Assembly: GCA_035457725.1 (NCBI GenBank)
Contig: DATIBC010000048.1
Coordinates: forward strand, 1 to 7,344
Source: DATFES01 sp035457725
Lineage (GTDB): Bacteria; Pseudomonadota; Alphaproteobacteria; CACIAM-22H2
Length of the DNA stretch: 7,344 nt
Direction of reading: 5' to 3'
Both the position numbers and the translations under genes were made by a program. Position 1 is the first letter of the stretch; every line of letters begins with the position of its first letter. Positions 1 through 6,702 of this stretch are shown in pieces. A model generated the notes under the pieces. That model worked only from the letters and a program-made list of their open reading frames with translations, searched no databases and had not been told where the DNA came from.

Positions 1-420
1 CGGGGGGACTTACGTCAGCAAGCACAGGCGATGGGCGTCTTGGGGCAAATGATCATTGTCGAGGCGAGTTTCGATAAGGTCCCGGCGCTGCTCAAGTCGG
101 CCGATATTCTTCTGAATCCGAGGCTCGTCTGTCCGGGGGTACCGCAGAAGCTATTGAACTACATGGCCGCCGGCCGGCCGATCGTCTCGTTCGCCGGTTC
201 AGGGCGGATCCTGGAGCATGGAAAGACGGGTTTGTTGGTCTACGACAATTGCCCCGAGGGGTTCGCCCGAGGCCTGCTTCAAGTGATCGGCGATGCTGAG
301 TTGGGGCGGAAGCTTGGGACGGGGGCGCAAACATATGCCGCCCAGCGACTGTCTTGGAGCGTCGCGGCGGAAATGCTTGAAACGGCATTCGACGCCGCGC
401 TCGCCGAGCGGTCCAACTAA
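1..420 (+). CDS. GT4-family glycosyltransferase, C-terminal part (5' end outside window)
   Basis: The frame is open from base 1 to the TAA at 418-420 (139 codons), so the start lies upstream. The ATG at 31 is probably internal. What is visible is the C-terminal Rossmann domain of a GT-B enzyme that transfers a sugar from a nucleotide-sugar donor. It shows the strand-helix 'ALLKSADILLNPR', the loop 'GVPQKLLNYMAAGRPIVSF' (visible residues about 46-64), then 'GKTGLLV' and a closing helical segment, in GT4 order. Such enzymes act in the cytoplasm on polysaccharide or glycolipid precursors. The usual E-x7-E donor motif is not canonical: its two positions read Pro45 and Asn53 in the visible numbering. 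'KLLNYMAAG' in place of 'xLLEAMAxG' is, from memory, seen in some exopolysaccharide-associated GT4 proteins. The ATPase gene lies downstream on the same strand after a 342-bp gap, so it need not be the same transcript. Sugar and acceptor cannot be told. Family call firm, specificity unknown. Confidence 0.88.
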   Translation, partial: RGDLRQQAQAMGVLGQMIIVEASFDKVPALLKSADILLNPRLVCPGVPQKLLNYMAAGRPIVSFAGSGRILEHGKTGLLVYDNCPEGFARGLLQVIGDAELGRKLGTGAQTYAAQRLSWSVAAEMLETAFDAALAERSN

Positions 421-438
421 CCGCGCCGGCGCTCAACC

Positions 439-460
439 GCCGCCAAGCGGCCCTGTCTTT
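439..460 (+). terminator. Possible weak intrinsic terminator after the glycosyltransferase
   Basis: A 5-bp GC stem GCCGC/GCGGC with loop CAA starts 19 bases after the stop codon and is followed by CCTGTCTTT, a short and interrupted T-rich tail. The position is right for a terminator, but the stem is short and the tail poor, so it may be chance in GC-rich DNA. Confidence 0.28.
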
Positions 461-686
461 ATTCTGGACATGTATTCGGGCGCGACCGGCGGAATTCTCG
501 AGTAGAAACCAGGCCCGGTATCGCTGCACAACCGTCGCCAGGCTCTAAGCCCGCAGCCGGTCAACCGGCAAATTCACCCGGCTTCGCCGCCCAGGCGAAG
601 GACTTTGCGCTATTGGCCTTGGCGGACGGAGGCAGCCTCATGGACGTAGTTTTCGTCCAGGCCAACTTTGAGGCGCATTTTAGCCA

Positions 687-715
687 TTGGTTAATCCGCC
701 TTAAGTACGTTTGAT
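687..715 (+). promoter_or_regulatory. CtrA-like TTAA-N6-TTAA site within a possible promoter upstream of the ATPase gene
   Basis: TTAA at 691-694 and TTAA at 701-704 are six bases apart. The alphaproteobacterial cell-cycle regulator CtrA classically binds TTAA-N7-TTAA, so the spacing is one base short. The left half read on the other strand is TTAACCAA, close to the TTAACCAT variant. A weak sigma70-like pair, TTGGTT (687-692) and TTTGAT (710-715), with a 17-base spacer, covers the same stretch and ends 47 bases before the ATG at 763. The AT-rich character stands out from its surroundings; the identity of the regulator is inference. Confidence 0.3.
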
Positions 716-762
716 GCACGATCAGGAAGGGAGTCCGCGGGGATGGTGGGAAGTTCGCTCAA

Positions 763-2679
763 ATGACGACGGCAACCACGGCAGAGCCTGCGGCGGCGCC
801 GGCGGCCGAGCACGCGCTTGCCGCCGCCTTCGATTCGAAGCCCAACCCGGGTCGGTTCCGTCTGTTTGGCGCGACCAAGCAGGCGCATGACGTGCTGCGC
901 ATGGCGCTCAAGGCCGGCCGCGCGTTGTCGCTGCTCGTCGGCCACGACGGGGTCGGCAAATCGACGCTGATGCAGCGCCTGGGCGAGGAACTCGGCGGAC
1001 GCGAAGCGTTGTCGATCTACTTGCCGAACTCGCACATGGCGCTTGACGACGTGCTGCGCGCGTGTTGCGAGGGCATGGGCGTCCCCGCCGCCGCCGATAC
1101 CCGCAACGCGCGGCTCGCCGCCATCGCCCGATACGCTGGCGACGTCAATCGCCGCGCGATCATGTTCTTCGTCGACAATGCCCACACGTACAGCAACGCG
1201 GCGCTGCTTGATTTCGCCGCGCTCTCGGCGTTCGACACCGGAACCCCAGTCGTCTACCAAGTGGTCTTGGCGGGCCCGCCATCGCTCGAGGAATATCTCG
1301 AAGTCAATCTTCAACAGGTCCGGGGCCGAGTATCGGCGATCGTGCACATGGCCCCGCTCGATCTCGATGACGTCGAAGCTTATATCCGCTTCCGGCTCGA
1401 GGCAGCGAGCGGCACCGGCGGCGGCGATGTACTAACCTCCGAGTTGGTCGAACGCATCGCGCGCAAATCGTATGGCGTCCCTGGCCTGATCAACGAGCTT
1501 TGCGCTTTCGCGTTGACCCACCCCATCGAGGAAGTTCTGGCGCGGCTCGAGCCCGATCCGCCGCCGGTCGATGTCGAAATCGAGGACAGCGCGGAGATCG
1601 TCAACGACCATCCGACGGGCGCGATCGAAACGCCGTCCGCCGATGCGCAGGGCGATGCCGAGCCGGCGTCCGCAATGCAGCCGGAAAGCCATGCGAGCGC
1701 GCCATCCGAGGCGCCTCCGAGGCCGAGCGACTCGACGGGCGCGCCGGCGCTCGAGCTTGAAGCCGAACGTCCGAGCGACCCGATTGAAGTAGCGCGATCG
1801 ACCGACTCACCGGCGCCGCAGCGCGAGGCAGACATCGCGCCACCGACCGCCGTCGAGCAACGACCGGCAGCGATCATCGAACCCGCAACGGCCCCCGAGC
1901 CGGTGGCCATCGCCGAACCGATGGCGACACCCGAGCCGGTGGCGGCGGCACCCCCGCCACCAGTGCAGCGAGCTGCGGATCCTGCTGACGTCGTGGCTTC
2001 GCTGCCTCCACCCGAGACGCCGAGCGCCGCCGCGAGCGCCACGGCGACCACGCCCGGGGCGGAATCCTCCAGGGTGGCTAGGGTGCCGGACCAAGCGTCC
2101 GAGCCAGGCGACTCGGAAGTTGGGCCGCTCGAGCAACCAGCGACGATCCTGATCGACGATACGCCCGACATCGAACCGCCGCCGGCGCGGGTCGATACCG
2201 AGACGCCCAAGCGGCGCTTCAGCTTTCGCGTCAACGAAGGTGCCGATGTCAAGAAACCGCAAACCTACGAGGAATGGCGACGCCAGGCCGAAGAGGAACG
2301 CCGGCGCGAAGGCAATGCAGATCCGAGATTCGAGTACGTGCCACAGGAATCATCGCCGGCAACGCCGCGCGTGCTGATTCCAACGTCGGCCGATGACCGC
2401 ACTCAAGCTGGAGCGCCGCCGGTCGCGGCGCTCGATAATCCAACCCCTGGCGCCGTGCCGTGGGTGGCGGCGGTCGAGTCGGCGCTGATGCGCGCTGCCT
2501 CTAGGCGCACGGCCGACAACACAATCGAGCCGGCGGCCTTGGGCGAAGCCTCGGCCGCCCCTAGCGTCGCTGCCCAGGTCCCGGCCGAACGCAAGCCCGC
2601 CAGCGGGCTCGATGCCCCGAAAATGGAAAAGCCGCCGCAAGATCGCCCGGCGAAAAAACGCCGCTTCGGTTTCTTCTGA
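763..2679 (+). CDS. ExeA/GspA-like AAA ATPase with long Ala/Pro/Glu-rich tail
   Basis: The N-terminal 255 or so residues form an ExeA/GspA/XrtA-associated type AAA domain. The Walker A motif is GHDGVGKS (60-67) and the Walker B strand AIMFFVDNAH (132-141). Next come the helix 'LQQVRGRV' (183-190), with Arg189 where relatives have QRI, then 'LDDVEAYIRFRLEAA' (201-215) and 'GVPGLINELC' (238-247), matching the family's GxPRxIN segment. Relatives energise secretion or exopolysaccharide assembly. Two functional positions deviate: Asn139 replaces the catalytic Glu, and Gly241 the usual Arg after Pro. Residues about 260-480 are low-complexity and proline-rich, with EPVA/EPMA repeats (379-393). A charged segment follows (TYEEWRRQAEEERRREG, 501-517), and KRRF-x-F occurs at 483-488 and 632-637. 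No signal peptide, membrane helix or peptidoglycan-binding domain is seen, so it is probably cytoplasmic. ATG 763 is the first start codon after an in-frame stop at 712; the Shine-Dalgarno is weak (GGTGGG, 745-750). Family call good, role uncertain. Confidence 0.85.
   Translation: MTTATTAEPAAAPAAEHALAAAFDSKPNPGRFRLFGATKQAHDVLRMALKAGRALSLLVGHDGVGKSTLMQRLGEELGGREALSIYLPNSHMALDDVLRACCEGMGVPAAADTRNARLAAIARYAGDVNRRAIMFFVDNAHTYSNAALLDFAALSAFDTGTPVVYQVVLAGPPSLEEYLEVNLQQVRGRVSAIVHMAPLDLDDVEAYIRFRLEAASGTGGGDVLTSELVERIARKSYGVPGLINELCAFALTHPIEEVLARLEPDPPPVDVEIEDSAEIVNDHPTGAIETPSADAQGDAEPASAMQPESHASAPSEAPPRPSDSTGAPALELEAERPSDPIEVARSTDSPAPQREADIAPPTAVEQRPAAIIEPATAPEPVAIAEPMATPEPVAAAPPPPVQRAADPADVVASLPPPETPSAAASATATTPGAESSRVARVPDQASEPGDSEVGPLEQPATILIDDTPDIEPPPARVDTETPKRRFSFRVNEGADVKKPQTYEEWRRQAEEERRREGNADPRFEYVPQESSPATPRVLIPTSADDRTQAGAPPVAALDNPTPGAVPWVAAVESALMRAASRRTADNTIEPAALGEASAAPSVAAQVPAERKPASGLDAPKMEKPPQDRPAKKRRFGFF
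1894..1943 (+). repeat. Short in-frame repeat in the ATPase proline-rich tail
   Basis: The 14-base unit CCCGAGCCGGTGGC occurs at 1894-1907 and again at 1930-1943, 36 bases apart and in the same codon phase. Both encode Pro-Glu-Pro-Val-Ala (residues 378-382 and 390-394), with a diverged EPMA unit between. It looks like local duplication within a flexible linker rather than a mobile or regulatory element. Confidence 0.6.
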
Positions 2680-2772
2680 CGTCGATCGATCGGTGACCGC
2701 CGCGTGCGCCGCCGGTGGAGTAAGCGAAGGCGCCGGCTCGCGCCGTCGCTAGGCTCGGCAGCAGCGCGCCCC

Positions 2773-3783
2773 CTAGCCGAACATCACCCCCGATGACTGC
2801 GCGCGCAGCCGCGGGTCGTGCGACCGAACCAAGACAGGCCGGCCCTCGAGAATCTCGAAGCAGCGCGCCAACGTGTCGTCCTCCAGCCGACGCATCGCCT
2901 CCCGCGTGAAGAACGTGAGATGCGGAAAGAGGATCACATTATCGCGCCCAAAGAGCGCGCTTAGCGGATGGCCCTTGCGGGCGAGCGGCTCGCGCTCGTA
3001 GACGTCGAGACCGACGCCGGCGATGCGTCCCTCGACGACCGCGCGCACCAGCGCCGTTTCGTCGATGATCGCACCACGCGAAACGTTGACCAGAATCGCC
3101 GAAGGCCTCAGGCGGCCAAGCTCGGCGGCACCGATCAGATGACGCGTCGCCTCGTTCAGCACGCAATGCACCGACACGAAATCCGCGGCCGCCAACATGG
3201 CGCCGAGATCGCCACGTTTTTCGATTCCCATTTTGCCCATCACTTCGGCGTCGACGTATGGATCGTACGCCAGGACGCGGGCTTTAAAACCCGCCTTCGC
3301 TATTCGCGCGAGGTTGCGCGCGATGCGGCCAGCGCCGACCAATGCCAGTGTTTTTCCAGCGATGTCTTGACCAAGCCAGCGCGCTTGCGGCCAAATCCAC
3401 CCCTCGCGTTGCACCGCCCCGGCGATCGCCGGCATTCGCTTGGCCAATGCGATGAGCAGTGCGAAGGCGCCTTCGGCGACCGATTCCTCGGCGTACTCGG
3501 GCACGTTGACCACCGGAATGCCGCGCTGGCGCGCCGCTGCGATGTCGATCGCGTCGATGCCGACGCCGTATTTAACGATGCCCTTGAGGCGTTTTGCTTC
3601 GGAAATGACCCGTCCGGTGATTGGTGTGTAACACATCAGCAGAAGCTCGGCGTCGCTCGCCTCGCGCGCCAATTCCTGTTCGGCGATTGCCGAGGGCAAC
3701 GTGACGAGATCGGCACCGCGGGCAATCAGGGCAGCGTCGATGCCCGGGCATTCGAGCTCGCGATCGGTTCGTACGACCTTCAT
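2773..3783 (-). CDS. D-isomer-specific 2-hydroxyacid dehydrogenase (NAD-dependent)
   Basis: This 336-residue protein is full length for the family (usually 310-340) and has no ACT domain. It should reversibly reduce a 2-oxo acid to a D-2-hydroxy acid with NAD(P)H. The substrate-binding half includes 'VKYGVGIDAIDI' (70-81). The Rossmann fold starts at VGAGRIARNLA (149-159), where the last Gly of GxGxxG is Ala155. Asp174 in 'AYDPY' ends the second strand and points to NAD rather than NADP. The catalytic triad is complete: Arg236 in VSRGAI, Glu265 in EREPL and His288 in FPHLT. The Arg-Glu (29) and Glu-His (23) spacings equal those of E. coli SerA (R240, E269, H292). Nothing fixes the substrate; pyruvate, glyoxylate, hydroxypyruvate and branched 2-oxo acids are all possible. 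The gene lies 170 bp downstream of dgdA on the same strand. No clear Shine-Dalgarno precedes the ATG, which was kept because the N-terminus (MKVVRTDRE) aligns as expected. It converges with the ATPase gene. Confidence 0.92.
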   Translation of the reverse strand: MKVVRTDRELECPGIDAALIARGADLVTLPSAIAEQELAREASDAELLLMCYTPITGRVISEAKRLKGIVKYGVGIDAIDIAAARQRGIPVVNVPEYAEESVAEGAFALLIALAKRMPAIAGAVQREGWIWPQARWLGQDIAGKTLALVGAGRIARNLARIAKAGFKARVLAYDPYVDAEVMGKMGIEKRGDLGAMLAAADFVSVHCVLNEATRHLIGAAELGRLRPSAILVNVSRGAIIDETALVRAVVEGRIAGVGLDVYEREPLARKGHPLSALFGRDNVILFPHLTFFTREAMRRLEDDTLARCFEILEGRPVLVRSHDPRLRAQSSGVMFG

Positions 3784-3953
3784 GAGAGAGACTTTCGTCG
3801 GACGATCGGATATCGGTGTGATCGTGACACGCCGACAGTGGCGACGACAAGCAATGGCCTAAAGCGGCAACCGGCGCCGGGCGGTCTCACCGCGCAGGTC
3901 GTGCGCCGTGGCGTAACGTTGTCGCAGGCATGGCGATCGTGCCGCGACGCACC

Positions 3954-5267
3954 TTATTGCGCCTCCACGACGCGCGTGATTGCCGCGTCCAGAAGTTCCA
4001 GGCCAAGTTCGATTTCGGCATCGCTTACCGTGAGCGGTGGCGCGATGCGCATCGTGCCGCCCGAGGCGCCGGCGCGCACGATGTTCGCCGACAGGCCGAG
4101 CTCCATCGCCGTGTCGGTGACCGCATCGGAGATCGTCTGCGCGTCCTTGCCGCCCGCATCGGTGAATTCGATGCCCATCAACAGCCCGCGTCCGCGTACG
4201 TCGCCGATGCAGGAGTGGCGCCGCTGCAGCGCGCGCAAGCCGGCGGCGAGCCGCGAGCCCGATGCCGACGCCTTGTCGGGCAAGCGGTCGCGGACGACGA
4301 TCTCCAGCACCTTCAACCCGACGGCAGCCGGCAACGGGTCATTGACGTGGGTCGTGTAGAATAGGAAGTCGCGCGCCTCGGCCTCGCGGGCGATCGTGTC
4401 GCTCGCCATCACCGCCGAAAGCGGCAAGCCGGCTCCGAGCGTCTTCGACAGCGTGAGGATGTCCGGCACCACCTCGTCGCGCTCGAATGCAAACATGTGG
4501 CCCGTCCTTCCGACGCCGGTCTGCGCCTCGTCGAGGATCAGCAGCATGCCGCGCGCCCGGCAATGCGCCTGCAGAGCGGCCAGATATCCGGGCGGCAACT
4601 CCAACACGCCGCCGCTGCTCAAGATCGGTTCGGCGATGAAGGCAGCGAGATTTCCGGTCGACTGGCGGTCGAGGAGTTCGAACGAATCGTCGAGCTCCTG
4701 CCGCCAGTCGACGCCGCGAAAGCGCGGTCGATAGGCGTTCGGGGCGGGAATGCCGAACGATCCCGGCGACAGCGGTCCGATGCCGCGACGCCCGGCCTTG
4801 TACGTCGCCGCGGCGGCCGCTCCGGTCATGCCGTGCCATGATTGGGTGAAGCCGACGACCTCCCACTTGCCCGTGACGAGCTTCGCAAGGCGAATCGCCG
4901 CGTCGTTCGCTTCGCCCCCCGTGGACAGCAGCATGACCCGTGGCAGTCCGGGAACCAGTCGCGCCAGCGCCTCGGCGAGATCGACCACCGGCGCCGATAG
5001 CATCGAGGAGAACAAGTGGTCGAGCCGCCCGATCGATTCGCGCACCGTCGCCACGATCTCGGGGTGGCAGTGGCCGAGGATGGCGCTCATCTGGCCCGAA
5101 GTGAAATCGAGCACGCGGCGGCCCTGCGCGTCATAAAGAAATGCGCCCTCGGCGCGTACGGGCACGAAGGGCACGAATTCGCCGCCATAGCGCAACATGT
5201 GCCGCCGGGCACGAGACCAGAACGCCTGCTCGGCGGTCGTGGCCGCAACGGTCGCCACGTCGTTCAT
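3954..5267 (-). CDS. dgdA: 2,2-dialkylglycine decarboxylase (class III PLP enzyme)
   Basis: This 437-residue protein follows Burkholderia cepacia DgdA (433 residues) from memory along nearly its whole length, including LDFTSGQMSA, QSWHGMTGAA, FIAEPILSSGG, LILDEAQTGVGRTG, LTLSKTLGAGLPL and RIAPPLTVS. DgdA oxidatively decarboxylates dialkylglycines such as 2-aminoisobutyrate to a ketone plus CO2, then passes the amino group to pyruvate to give alanine. PLP ligands: Lys275 (Schiff base), Asp246, Gln249, Trp144. Substrate carboxylate and decarboxylation residues: Gln59, Ser218, Arg407 (DgdA Gln52, Ser215, Arg406). The structural K+ site is kept: Leu85, Ser87, Thr306, Val308, Asp310. This complete set argues against a plain omega-aminotransferase. 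It is cytoplasmic; relatives are tetramers. The ATG has a strong Shine-Dalgarno (AAAGGAG, 6-base spacing). The MFS gene lies 190 bp upstream and the dehydrogenase 170 bp downstream, same strand, consistent with a loose operon or separately promoted neighbours. Family very secure; physiological substrate inferred. Confidence 0.93.
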   Translation of the reverse strand: MNDVATVAATTAEQAFWSRARRHMLRYGGEFVPFVPVRAEGAFLYDAQGRRVLDFTSGQMSAILGHCHPEIVATVRESIGRLDHLFSSMLSAPVVDLAEALARLVPGLPRVMLLSTGGEANDAAIRLAKLVTGKWEVVGFTQSWHGMTGAAAAATYKAGRRGIGPLSPGSFGIPAPNAYRPRFRGVDWRQELDDSFELLDRQSTGNLAAFIAEPILSSGGVLELPPGYLAALQAHCRARGMLLILDEAQTGVGRTGHMFAFERDEVVPDILTLSKTLGAGLPLSAVMASDTIAREAEARDFLFYTTHVNDPLPAAVGLKVLEIVVRDRLPDKASASGSRLAAGLRALQRRHSCIGDVRGRGLLMGIEFTDAGGKDAQTISDAVTDTAMELGLSANIVRAGASGGTMRIAPPLTVSDAEIELGLELLDAAITRVVEAQ

Positions 5268-5273
5268 CGCCCG

Positions 5274-5280
5274 CTCCTTT
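5274..5280 (-). promoter_or_regulatory. Strong ribosome binding site of dgdA
   Basis: Minus-strand AAAGGAG lies six bases before the ATG at 5267. It is the best Shine-Dalgarno sequence in the window and fixes the start of the decarboxylase, suggesting efficient translation even if dgdA is a distal gene of a longer transcript. Confidence 0.8.
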
Positions 5281-5457
5281 CGAAGGATTGCGCGAAGGAA
5301 GGATCAGTCTATGCCGGGCAAAGTCGAGAGGCCAGCGTGCCCGTGGGCGCGGCCGCGCGGCAATGGTTGGATCGAAGCTTCCGGCGACTGTGCTGATGCG
5401 TCGCCCACTCGGACCTGGTCCTACTCCGCGAGTCTCGTGATCTTGCCGGGGTCGGCG

Positions 5458-6645
5458 TCAGGTCGGCGACCTTTCGCAGTCCTCGGCCGCCGGATGGTTG
5501 CTCAGCCGCCGAAAGAGGACCCAAATCAGACCGCTTATACAGAGGATTACGGCGCCTAGATCGAACGCAATCTGCGAACGACCGGCCATCTCGGCCAGGT
5601 GACCGACGAGCCATGGGCCCGAAACGTTCAAGAAGTAATAAACCGCGAAGAACACGCCCATGCCTACGGACCGGGTTTCCGGTGCGAGGACCCGTGCGGG
5701 CAGGCTCAAGATCGGCCCGCACGGCAGCCCGCTGACGATGCCGAGGAGAATGAAAGCCGGCAACACAGCGTCGACGCGCGACGACAAAACAAGTACGCCA
5801 GCGTAAGCTAGGAGTCCGCCGACGAGAATCGTCGAATTGCGACCCGTTCGATCGGCCAGCCATCCTCCGACCGGCAGCGAAAGTGCGACAAGCCAGAGCA
5901 CGACGCTCGTGGTCGAACTCGCCGCGGCGATCGTCCATCCGCGCTCGACCAGCATCAGCGGGCCAAATCCGATGATCGCCACCAAGCTGACATTGTAGAG
6001 TCCATAGATCACGCCGGCTGCGACCACCGCCGAGGCTGCGCGCGGGTCAGGCCAGCGCGACAGCGGCGAAGAATCCGGCCCCGCTTGAGGCGGCGCCCGA
6101 TACAAAAAGGTCAGCGCGCAGAGCGATCCGACAAGATAGACGACAATAGCCAACGACGCCAAAATCCGGCCATCTCCTGCCGCGATCGCCGGCAAAGCGA
6201 CGAGCGCCAGGGCAATGCCGAACGGCGAGGCGTTGCCGAATATCGCCATCGCAGTGGCGATTTCCCTGCCGGCGAACCAGTCGGTCACCATTTTCGCCAT
6301 GGCGACATTCAGGAGAATTCCACCGCTCCCTGCCAGCAATCTGCCGGCGATCTGCAACGACCACGCGGGCGCAAGCCCCATCATCAATTCGCCGGCGATC
6401 ATCAACGCCAGACCTATGAACGCAACGCGCATGTCGCCCAGCCGTGCGCCGAGCGCGCCTCCGGGAAAGGCTAGAACGACGCCGGGGGCATGGTAGAGTC
6501 CGATCAACATGCCGATATCGGCGACACCGATCGCGAAGTCGGCGATGAACAGCGGAGAAAGCGTCCCGACGGTCTGATATTGAAGGCCGATGCTCATTCG
6601 AACGCCGAACAGAAGGGCGAGAATGGTCCAGCGACTTGCAAGCAT
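5458..6645 (-). CDS. MFS transporter, CynX/NimT-like
   Basis: A 395-residue, strongly hydrophobic protein with about twelve predicted membrane segments in two halves, separated by a hydrophilic loop (about 183-203) rich in Pro, Ser and Asp. Motif A of the major facilitator superfamily appears twice: GALGARLGD (63-71) after the second segment, and the better-kept GGWLADRTGRN (260-270) after the eighth. 'GRLLAGSGGILLNVAMAKMV' (101-120) resembles the RlxqGxGga segment of motif B/C regions, and 'DWFAGREIATAMAIFGN' (122-138) is typical of CynX/NimT-type carriers of small organic anions or amino acids. It is an inner-membrane secondary transporter, probably proton-coupled. Length is normal. The ATG at 6645 has a good Shine-Dalgarno (GAGGA, 7-base spacing). 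Its place upstream of dgdA suggests uptake of the decarboxylase substrate, but MFS substrates cannot be read from sequence and export is also possible. Family firm, substrate unknown. Confidence 0.9.
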   Translation of the reverse strand: MLASRWTILALLFGVRMSIGLQYQTVGTLSPLFIADFAIGVADIGMLIGLYHAPGVVLAFPGGALGARLGDMRVAFIGLALMIAGELMMGLAPAWSLQIAGRLLAGSGGILLNVAMAKMVTDWFAGREIATAMAIFGNASPFGIALALVALPAIAAGDGRILASLAIVVYLVGSLCALTFLYRAPPQAGPDSSPLSRWPDPRAASAVVAAGVIYGLYNVSLVAIIGFGPLMLVERGWTIAAASSTTSVVLWLVALSLPVGGWLADRTGRNSTILVGGLLAYAGVLVLSSRVDAVLPAFILLGIVSGLPCGPILSLPARVLAPETRSVGMGVFFAVYYFLNVSGPWLVGHLAEMAGRSQIAFDLGAVILCISGLIWVLFRRLSNHPAAEDCERSPT

Positions 6646-6652
6646 TGGTCAG

Positions 6653-6657
6653 TCCTC
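6653..6657 (-). promoter_or_regulatory. Ribosome binding site of the MFS gene
   Basis: Minus-strand GAGGA, seven bases before the ATG at 6645, supports this start over any later in-frame Met (for example residue 17). Confidence 0.65.
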
Positions 6658-6702
6658 GACAGTCGGGCGCGGCCGCGCGCGGTGCGCCCGGGCATTCGTC
6701 GC

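Larger units (their letters stand above)
421..762. other. 342-bp intergenic region between glycosyltransferase and ATPase
   Basis: I see no convincing gene here; frames that cross it are short and resemble nothing known. It holds a small GC hairpin just after the glycosyltransferase stop (439-451), a perfect 7-bp inverted repeat CTTCGCC/GGCGAAG with a 5-base loop (582-600, no T-run), a CCGG-TCAA-CCGG mini-hairpin (557-568), and a locally AT-richer stretch (about 676-716) with promoter-like and CtrA-like elements ahead of the ATPase gene. Confidence 0.6.

Noticed and set aside
31..33. ATG at 31 as the true start of the glycosyltransferase
   Set aside because: The frame is open to base 1 and the protein would lack the whole N-terminal GT-B domain; the gene is cut by the window edge.
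1380..2252. 290-codon minus-strand open frame opposite the ATPase tail
   Set aside because: Gly/Ser/Ala-rich low complexity that mirrors the Pro/Ala/Glu-rich tail on the plus strand; no recognisable domain.
2748..2777. GCTAGG/CCTAGC inverted repeat at the convergent junction as a bidirectional terminator
   Set aside because: 6-bp stem with an 18-base loop overlapping the dehydrogenase stop, and no T-run on either side.
3816..3830. GTGT-N7-ACAC dyad 33-47 bases upstream of the dehydrogenase ATG
   Set aside because: The arms are only 4 bp and the inner bases are not symmetrical; expected by chance.
2968..4359. 463-codon plus-strand open frame opposite the dehydrogenase and dgdA
   Set aside because: It runs antisense across two clearly recognised genes and the gap between them, resembles no family and is His/Asp/Arg-rich in a way typical of shadow frames at high GC.
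5306..5311. Minus-strand TAGACT as a -10 box for dgdA
   Set aside because: The position would suit a 30-40 base leader, but no acceptable -35 hexamer lies 16-18 bases upstream.
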